In this document: positions 57,685 through 64,000 of the stretch, piece after piece
Position numbering within the stretch: the first letter of the stretch is position 1
Layout: every line of letters begins with the position of its first letter
Assembly (NCBI GenBank): GCA_003184365.1
Contig: NKYR01000080.1
Span: forward strand, 62,001 to 126,000
Length of the DNA stretch: 64,000 bases
Reading direction: 5' to 3'
From: Evernia prunastri
Lineage: Eukaryota; Ascomycota; Lecanoromycetes; Lecanorales; Parmeliaceae
Made by a program: the position numbers and the translations under genes
The notes under the pieces: model-generated
The model's input: the letters and a program-made list of their open reading frames with translations, nothing else
Told to the model about the DNA's origin: nothing
The model's database searches: none

Positions 57685-57714
57685 CCACGCTCTAACCAAC
57701 TGAGCTAAGGAACC

Positions 57715-58840
57715 TGCTAGCAAGTGTTTTTCCCAAACTCATATATATTGCAAAAATATGAGTTTACAATAAGTACAACATAACGACTGAGAGTTCAAAA
57801 GAGGAGGACGGCGTTTCACCCCTTCTAATTCCTCGCCTTGATTATTTCTGGACCACTAAAATCAAGCCGAGCGACCTGCTATCTACTACCATCTAGGGAG
57901 TGAAAAGTGCTCATCAGCGGCCTTCTCACTCAAGGCCGCGAGTCGGGGCCACCAAGCACCAAAGGGCTCCAGGCCAGACCTCGATTGCGAGTTTATCTAA
58001 GGGTTTTTAATTTACCCTACCAGCCGCGCAGGCACCGAGTTGCTCGACTCGCCCATGATCGCAGATATACAAAATCTCAGCCGACGCCGTCCAATTCTTT
58101 GGTACTAGACAGCCACTGTAGCAATACCAGTAGGCTTAAGACATGGGCAGTGTAATATCGGCCTCCACTACAGTTGAGGGTATCACTACTGTTGTCGTCG
58201 CCAGACCGCGACGAAGCGCCCAAACTGTACCTCGGGAGCTCCCGCCACCACCCGTGCTAGGAGTCTTGACATGATTTCTCTCGATTTCTCACGCCTTTCA
58301 TGCTTTTTTGATTTCTATGCCATCGCCCTTGGGTTGAGAGCTGACAGTAAGAGAAGAATCCGCAGGCAAAGTCGATCCTATCACTAAGCCTTCAATCACA
58401 AAACCACAAACCATGAATAATACCCAATCCGGCCAGCTGGTGCTGTACACTCCTGCAGCTCAGTCCAGGGAAAGTCCATGGCGTCAAAGGCGGAGCTAGG
58501 AGGTGCAATTCCAGCTCTCGGTCCTCGCATAATATCTAATATTCCTATGACACCGTACTGTGACACCCCCCCCCCTACACCATTTTCCTTTCACCCGCCA
58601 CTCCTTGGTCTACGAATTGTTCTGCTTTTGGATACGTAGTAGAGACCCGTGACAAGGTTTACTTTATTCTAGGCCCAGTAAGCGACAGCCGCGATAGACG
58701 ACAAGAGCACTGCAGGATTGTTTTTGCGGCAATGCAGAAACTCTCAAAGGCCCTGAGATTGACGCTTGTAAGGATTTCTTGAGGGGCAGCGAACTAGGCA
58801 TATCATACGCCGCAGGCGCTGTTCTTGATTTTTTGGCGCC
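57715..58840. other. Intergenic, nothing recognised
   Basis: About 1.1 kb upstream of the tRNA gene. A short plus-strand frame at 57907-58155 has no motif, and a C-run lies near 58570. No gene identified. Confidence 0.5.
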
Positions 58841-59524
58841 TCAAAGGCATCTCTGTTGGAAATGCATCAGTTTCCCCTTACAAAAAGTTCCTTGCAGTGC
58901 GAAGTTCAAAGATGGTAGCATAGATGGTTCCCAGATCCATGGTACAGGATACCACCTCTTTAGGACCAGAACTGACATTATAGGGCCACAATGATGCCCA
59001 TCGGCATCACTCAGTGAACACGGACTTCGGATACGAAAACCGAGGGCATGAGCGATCACGGACGTGAAAACAACGGCGATCTTCTTCTCTGCTTGTCCCG
59101 TGCAGCATGAGTCCTTCGAACCAGACAGGGTCACTGGAAGAAGGCGGAAGGAAATGAGCGTCCTAAGAGCACACGGCGCAAAACTGTGAAATACAACCAC
59201 CACCCCGTGCTCTGTAGCGAAAACCATTGAAACAAGCCGGCAAACTTTGTGCCGGGTGTTAGCCGGTGGTTCCCCCTTGGTAATTTCTTGTTTCAAGAAA
59301 TCTAGTCGTTCCTCCATATTAGAGATTAGAGCGTTTTCATCACTGGGTTTGAGACGCAAGGATTCGACCTCGATGATCTTTGGCATGCAGTTCAGTCCGT
59401 TCGCTGTAGTACCAAGTGGACTTGCTGCTCGGTACCGTTGTAAAGTGTCAACAAATAGTTGTCGTTCGCTATGACCATATGCTCCGGCGATGTTACATAC
59501 ATATCGACCATCTGGTTCTTCCAT
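58841..59524 (-). CDS. Possible protein of unknown function abutting the ferredoxin gene (227 aa)
   Basis: An intronless 227-codon frame whose ATG (59524) comes 1 nt after the stop of the YAH1 gene on the same strand. The first 95 residues look protein-like ('ICNIAGAYGHSERQLFVDTLQRY'-type start, 'LISNMEERLDFLKQEITKGEPPANTRHK'). The rest is Cys- and hydrophobic-rich, without motifs. It could be a separate gene, an exon of an unresolved one, or a frame in the ferredoxin 3' UTR. I recognise no family. Confidence 0.35.
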   Translation of the reverse strand: MEEPDGRYVCNIAGAYGHSERQLFVDTLQRYRAASPLGTTANGLNCMPKIIEVESLRLKPSDENALISNMEERLDFLKQEITKGEPPANTRHKVCRLVSMVFATEHGVVVVFHSFAPCALRTLISFRLLPVTLSGSKDSCCTGQAEKKIAVVFTSVIAHALGFRIRSPCSLSDADGHHCGPIMSVLVLKRWYPVPWIWEPSMLPSLNFALQGTFCKGKLMHFQQRCL

Positions 59525-59525
59525 G

Positions 59526-60321
59526 TCATGACTTCTTCGCTCCGCTAAAATCGCTGGCTTGTAAGTTTCGTGTCATGCTCGGCAATTTCACCCGCAAGCC
59601 ATCTAGAGCTTTGTTCATCTTGACTTGACATCCTAACCTTGATGTTTCCGTCAAACCAAATGCTAGGTCCAGCATGTCGTTCTCATCGTCGTCTGGTTCG
59701 TCCATCTTCTCATACATCTCGTCGGATTCGACGATGACATGACAGGTCGAGCAGGCACATGACCCGCCGCAGGCTCCTGATTGAGTCTGTCAGTTCGAGC
59801 AAACAGCGTTCATGTTTCATGGGTCTCACCTTCCATTTCGAGCTCTTCTGACTGCGCGATATCCAATAGATTGTCTCCTTGAGCTACTTGAAATTTATGC
59901 TCCTCCCCTTCCTTATCGACAAATGTGACGTTAAGCCTTCAGAAGCCAACGCGTCAGTCGAACCTCTTTGCAGTCATACTTTTGTTGCCCCAGACACTTA
60001 CTCTTCACCAGGCTTCGGAGGCGTGAGATGGCCATGCAGAGTCTTAGGAGATGCTGAAAACCTTCGTCGAGCTCTTAAATACACTGTCTGCCTGCTATGC
60101 CCTTCTGTCACCCTTGCCGTTCTTTCTGTCCAATGCCAGACTGAAGCGTCATTGCTGTAGGTTCGCGATGATGCGTCACGTCGAGGGGGAAGTAAGGAGA
60201 TTGGTAAAGCGCGACTGGCTCGACAGTAGGTCCCTACAGCACGAGGTACACGGCAAGCTATATACATGCTCAATGCCTCTGAAGGCAGTGGTTTGAAACT
60301 CAAAAGAATATTGTTTGCCAT
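59526..60321 (-). CDS. YAH1: Mitochondrial [2Fe-2S] ferredoxin, adrenodoxin type
   Basis: Yah1 passes electrons from ferredoxin reductase Arh1 to the mitochondrial Fe-S assembly machinery and to heme A and CoQ synthesis. Exons are 60321-60002, 59936-59830 and 59776-59526, giving 225 aa. Cluster ligands: C-x5-C-x2-C in 'GACGGSCACSTCHV', and the fourth Cys in 'SRLGCQV'. The core starts at 'ELNVTFVDKEGEEHKFQVAQGDNLLDIAQ' and the C-terminus has the family 'MTRNLQASDF' segment. The N-terminal ~100 residues are Arg-rich and poor in acids, as in a matrix presequence, but the exact start is uncertain: ATG 60267 or a spliced upstream exon are alternatives. Confidence 0.92.
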
Positions 60322-60476
60322 GCTCCCATGTAGGGCAAAAAAATTGATATGACGACAACGGAAAGTGCAAGCGCCGACTCGCCAAAACTTGCTCCCCGCA
60401 GATAAAGTAAGGTAGATATGAAGGCGAAAGAATCGATTGTCTTTGTTGTCACACCTCTAGAGCGCAGCAAATAACC

Positions 60477-62047
60477 ATGTCTGCTCCACGAGAAGGTCCA
60501 AATCCTTTGAGACCCTATTATATACCTCCTTCTGTCGGCCCAAGCGGACCTCAGAATGGAACATTCGCCACGAATGCTGGAAGCAAGCATGTCTCTTCTA
60601 CGTCAACAAACAGCTTTGGCTCCTCGGCGCGAAATATCCTGGCGGATATGGACTATACAGACTACATACCCGAGTCTTCGCCCTCGTCTTCGGCAATTAT
60701 AAAGGGACTAGTGGAACAGGCAATATGGAAATATACCAGTATATTTCTAGCGCAGCCATTCGAGGTCGCGAAGACAGTATTGCAGGTCCAGGCTAGCAGT
60801 CACGCTCAGGAGTCTGTAGCAAAGGAAGCCTTTGCGGATGACATGCGGAGGAGACCTGACAGCTACCGGCGAGACTCATACGAGGTAGGGGGACAATGCA
60901 GCAAAGCTACTATTTCCTGACTAACCGAAGGACTCAGATGTTTTCCGATGATGATTCCGACCCTGATTCTCCTTCCTACTTCACTTCCTCAGCACCTATT
61001 GCACACACACCAACTGGACGTTCACGGACGCGACGAAGGCACGGCTCTCCAGAACCAGACGGTGTCCCGCGAGTTCACACGCCCCAACCGCCTCCGCCAA
61101 AACCACGCCAATCCCCTCACACCCTTGATCTTAAATCATCTTCCTCGGTATTAGCTGTCTTATCTTCCCACTGGGCAGCAGAAGGGCCTTGGGGAATATG
61201 GAAAGGCACCAACAGCACCTACATACACTCGATCCTTCTATCCACAATCACATCCTTCGTCCGATCATTCTTATCGGCGTTTATGGCGCTACCTGACCCT
61301 GGGCTGTCTTTCACAACAACTCCATCACCCCCGTATGCCGGCGGCCTCGACATATTATCTTCCCCTGCACCGTGGGCCTCACTAGCGGTAGCCGTCTCTG
61401 CTGCCGGCTTAGCAGGCGTGATACTTGCCCCTCTGGACATAGCTCGCACCAAGCTCATCCTGACACCTTCAACGCATCCACCCAGATCGATACTTTCGAC
61501 CTTGAAGACATTACCCAGCTGGACGTTGCCATTCTCAATCGCTCCAGCAGCAATACTGAATTCTACGATACCTACGTTTATCTCAGCTTCCACACCTTTG
61601 TTTCTGCGCTCTCAGCTTGGCATAGATCCGGTACTAACTCCTAATATGTACTCTGTTGCAACTTTTGTTTCGCAAACATTCGAGCTCGTGGTAAAATTGC
61701 CGATCGAGACTGTACTGAGGAGAGGCCAAATGGAAGTGGCCGGATCCACCAGCAAAGGGAAGGAAATGCAAACCACCGTTGAAGTCGGGCCCTATCGCGG
61801 GTTTTTCGGAACCGTGCACTCGGTCGTCTACGAAGAAGGTGAAAGGAGTACTCCGGCAGAACTGGTGAAGGGTACAGCAGGTGCACCGGCCATGAAAATA
61901 GGAAAGGTCGGGCAAGAGAGGAAGAGGAGAAAAGGCCAAGGATTCGAGGGACTCTGGAGAGGATGGAGAGTCGGAATGTGGGGAATAGTGGGTGTATGGG
62001 GAGCAGCGACATGGGGGGGCGTAGGCGGGAAAGGCGGAGAATTCTAA
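60477..62047 (+). CDS. UGO1: Mitochondrial outer-membrane fusion protein Ugo1
   Basis: Ugo1 is a modified carrier-family protein of the outer membrane that links Fzo1 and Mgm1 in mitochondrial fusion. Exons 60477-60884 and 60938-62047 give 505 aa. The N-terminal block 'ALVEQ/GLVEQAIWKYTSIFLAQPFEVAKTVLQVQ' is the first degenerate carrier repeat (PFEVAKTVLQ, signature PX[DE]XX[KR] changed). Later 'LAPLDIARTKLILTPS' and 'LPIETVLRRGQ' are the other carrier signatures. A disordered Ser/Pro/Arg-rich region lies at about 140-205. The intron (GTAGGG donor, CTGACTAAC branch) is well supported. Confidence 0.85.
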
Positions 62048-62223
62048 GGCCTTGTTCTGCTCTTCGAATTGACCCTCATATCCTCGACTGCAAGGAGCTA
62101 TGGCGTTGCCTGGTGGTATGTTGTTCGTGAGGTCATATATGTAGCAATCCTCCTCTCAAACAAATTCCTCTCTCGAAGTTTTCGGACATGCAACCAGAAT
62201 TTTTTCTTTGTAACAACTATATA

Positions 62224-63252
62224 TCATCTCAAGCCTCCCATGCCCTTCTCCTCAACCTTGCCGTTCTCCAAGACATCCTTGCTCTTGCCCTTATCCTCAA
62301 TCTTGCCCTTCCCACCATGGCCAACATACTCCAACCATCCTTCCTTGGTCATCTCCGTAGCCTTCTCTGCCTTCTTCGCCCTACTCCCACCCGTCGCCTG
62401 CGCCTCCACGGCCTTTTCACGCACGTGAGTGAACGCATTGAACATCTTGACGACTCCCTTCTCCGCCAACTTCCTCAGCTCCCGTTCGCGCTGCTGATAC
62501 GCAACAATCGATCCCAGCTCCGCGTGCTCATCGCTCCCAAAGGTCGGCACGATCAAGCTCCCCGCCCCTCCACCGAGGTTCTCTTTCTCAAGCTTCTCCC
62601 GCTTCATCTCCGCCCTCGCTTTCTTCTCCAGTTTGCGATCAAGGAGCGCCTCGTCCGCCGCTTTGGCATCCGCACTGCGCGCCAGGATGGGGTTTGCCCG
62701 CTGCGTTTTGGTGAGTTTGTAACCGAGGATTGCGGACATGGAAGACGAGAAGGCGCTGGGGTCGTCGGATTTGAAGACTTCCTTCCTTTTGTGGTCTGGG
62801 GGGACCTCGACGTCTGAGTCGAGCATGGCGTCGGATGCCCATTCCATTGAGCTCTCAGAGCTGGCGTCCGATTGAGGATCAGAAGCTGGCGAATCATTTA
62901 GGGAGCGCTTTTTCTTTTCGAGTCGTCGTGCTCGGTTTTTTCCGAACTCGGGTTTGAGTTCCTCTTCTCCTTCGTTTTCCCCTTCGTTTGCATGTTCATC
63001 GTCATCATGCTCTTCGTCTTCATCTTCGTCTTCTTCGAAATCCTCTTCGTTAACTTCTGATCCGTTTCGTTCGTCTGGGACTTCCACCCTGGATGAGGCA
63101 GCATCTGCAGTCTTGCGATTTCTGGGCTGCGTAGCGGCTTGAGAATCAATAGATGACAACGGTGCGTGGTCGGAAGGGTGTCGTTTGTGCGATTTTTTGG
63201 CACCGTGGGTATCTTCCGCAAGCTTGCGCTTTTTCGAGTTTATATTTGCCAT
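62224..63252 (-). CDS. RRP15: Ribosomal RNA-processing protein 15
   Basis: Rrp15 is a nucleolar pre-60S factor needed for 27S pre-rRNA processing. It is an intronless frame of 342 aa. The N-terminal half is highly charged with Glu/Asp/Lys tracts and nuclear-localisation-like clusters (KKRKL, KKSHKRH). The Rrp15 domain starts at 'SSSMSAILGYKLTKTQRANPILARS' (about residue 168) and continues through 'LRKLAEKGVVKMFNAFTHVREKAVEAQ'. The C-terminus is Lys/Gly-rich and hydrophilic. The start ATG at 63252 is about 245 bp from the divergent SRP54 gene. Confidence 0.92.
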   Translation of the reverse strand: MANINSKKRKLAEDTHGAKKSHKRHPSDHAPLSSIDSQAATQPRNRKTADAASSRVEVPDERNGSEVNEEDFEEDEDEDEEHDDDEHANEGENEGEEELKPEFGKNRARRLEKKKRSLNDSPASDPQSDASSESSMEWASDAMLDSDVEVPPDHKRKEVFKSDDPSAFSSSMSAILGYKLTKTQRANPILARSADAKAADEALLDRKLEKKARAEMKREKLEKENLGGGAGSLIVPTFGSDEHAELGSIVAYQQRERELRKLAEKGVVKMFNAFTHVREKAVEAQATGGSRAKKAEKATEMTKEGWLEYVGHGGKGKIEDKGKSKDVLENGKVEEKGMGGLR

Positions 63253-63496
63253 CGTTCTGGAATTGACGTACTACATATTGACGGACGTTGATTGAAGTCC
63301 TACTCTAGAGATTTCGACCGCCGGGCGGGGCAATTTTACGCGATCTTGCTCGGCTAAACCCCCCCTCCTTCCGCAACACCCTCGGTCCTTCCATTGACCT
63401 CATATTTGCTATATCACAGACTTCTATCATAATGGCCTAGGTAAGAGATAATCGTGAGAATAGTCCTTCTGATGTACATGCTGCTATCGCTACAAT

Positions 63497-64000
63497 ATGG
63501 TTCTTCAAGATTTAGGCAGGCGCATCAATGCCGCAGTCTCGGACCTCACGAGATCCCAGAACCTTGACGAGAAGGTATTTACATTACTAGGCTAAACGCT
63601 ACTGTAATAGATAGCTAAACTGTTGAACAGGCTTTCGATGGCATGATCAAAGAGATATGTGCTGCACTCCTGGAAGCAGATGTCAACGTCAAGCTTGTAG
63701 GCACCCTCCGCAAGTCTATAAAAGCCACTGTCAACTTTAAAGACCTACCGCCAGCTGTCAACAAGAAGCGCCTGATACAAAAAGCCGTATTTGATGAACT
63801 GGTAAAACTCGTCGATCCTCATGCCGAGCCATTCAAGCCTAAGAAGGGCAAGGCCAACGTCATCATGTTTGTTGGACTTCAAGGATCAGGCAAAACGACC
63901 ACTTGTACCAAACTCGCTCGTCACTATCAAACCAGAGGCTTCAAATCGTGCCTCGTATGCGCCGATACCTTCCGAGCTGGGGCTTTCGATCAGCTCAAGC
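63497..64000 (+). CDS. SRP54: Signal recognition particle GTPase SRP54 (partial, runs off the window)
   Basis: SRP54 binds signal sequences and, with the SRP receptor, hydrolyses GTP during targeting to the ER. Exon 1 is 63497-63574 (MVLQDLGRRINAAVSDLTRSQ...), then an intron (GTATTT donor, TTGAACAG acceptor) and exon 2 from 63631, open to the window end. The helical N domain is complete ('ALLEADVNVKLV') and the G domain begins with the G1 loop 'GLQGSGKTTTCTKLA', followed by 'DTFRAGAFDQLK'. The remaining G domain and the M domain lie outside. Confidence 0.97.

Larger units (their letters stand above)
57515..57714 (-). tRNA. tRNA-Ile(AAU) interrupted by two GT-AG intron-like sequences
   Basis: The three tRNA parts are 57714-57685, 57633-57611 and 57541-57515. 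After removing 57684-57634, 57610-57542 and 6 nt at 57625-57620, a full 74-nt cloverleaf forms. Acceptor: GGTTCCT pairs with AGGGACC (one G-U), discriminator A. D-stem: GCTC/GAGC. Anticodon stem: TGGTG/CGCCA with loop CTAATAA, anticodon AAT. Variable loop: AGGTC. T-stem: GCGAG/CTCGT with loop TTCGACC. The pol III A box (57707-57689) and B box (57535-57527, GTTCGACCC) are each uninterrupted, and a T6 terminator follows. No 3' CCA is encoded, as usual in eukaryotes. The 6-nt insert lies exactly between positions 37 and 38, the normal tRNA-intron site. Whether the gene is functional depends on removal of the two larger inserts. Confidence 0.9.

Noticed and set aside
57515..57714. Reading the locus as tRNA-Asn(GUU) with one long intron
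   Set aside because: A T-GTT-A loop can be drawn after the first 31 bases, but no 3' strand able to pair with the TGGGT stem exists before the T-arm; the tRNA-Ile solution gives perfect stems throughout.
1..64000. CRISPR arrays, bacterial operons, rRNA genes, viral genes
   Set aside because: No regularly spaced short repeats, no rRNA-like segments and no viral replicase or capsid motifs were seen; intron density and gene content are eukaryotic.

Overview
This is nuclear DNA of a filamentous ascomycete (Pezizomycotina). Most genes are broken by short (about 45-90 nt) GT-AG introns with CTAAC/CTGAC-type branch sites, and the gene set is typically fungal (BUD4, PEX26, UGO1, MRH4, a Ca3427-like binding protein, a CYP450, a fungal CorA-like protein). 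I could not place the organism below that rank. Exon structures were read by eye from splice signals, frame and family motifs. Coordinates given for a gene span start codon to stop codon, introns included.

Region 1-20.7 kb is dense, conserved housekeeping sequence: the 3' end of a large ubiquitin hydrolase, TFIIE-alpha, PUS1, mitochondrial helicase MRH4, BUD4, SRP72, the succinate-fumarate carrier SFC1 and twinfilin. Region 20.7-27.5 kb is more accessory: a cytochrome P450 with an apparent one-base frameshift, an unknown 444-aa protein, and an epoxide hydrolase whose oxyanion-hole motif seems to depend on a 5-nt micro-exon. Region 27.7-39.9 kb returns to core functions: a divergent pair of spliceosome genes (pinin-like and RDS3/PHF5A), PEX26, a PARN-type deadenylase, NIP7, a secreted M35-like protein with a degenerate active site, and a CorA-like membrane protein.

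Region 40-57.5 kb is gene-poor and repeat-rich. It holds a two-domain protein kinase/vWA-like protein, a 0.75-kb direct repeat with ambiguous bases (N) at 45747 and 46245, a near-perfect inverted repeat with 747-bp arms, a binding-protein-like gene, an ankyrin gene with an in-frame stop upstream of its usable start, a SnoaL-like gene and a tandem duplication.

The most striking object is at 57515-57714 on the minus strand. It is a tRNA-Ile(AAU) gene with intact pol III boxes and a T6 terminator, interrupted in the anticodon stem and in the variable loop by two sequences (51 and 69 nt) that look exactly like spliceosomal GT-AG introns, with 6 further bases at the canonical 37/38 tRNA-intron site. 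Removing all three gives a perfect 74-nt cloverleaf. The window ends with mitochondrial ferredoxin YAH1, UGO1, RRP15 and the 5' part of SRP54.
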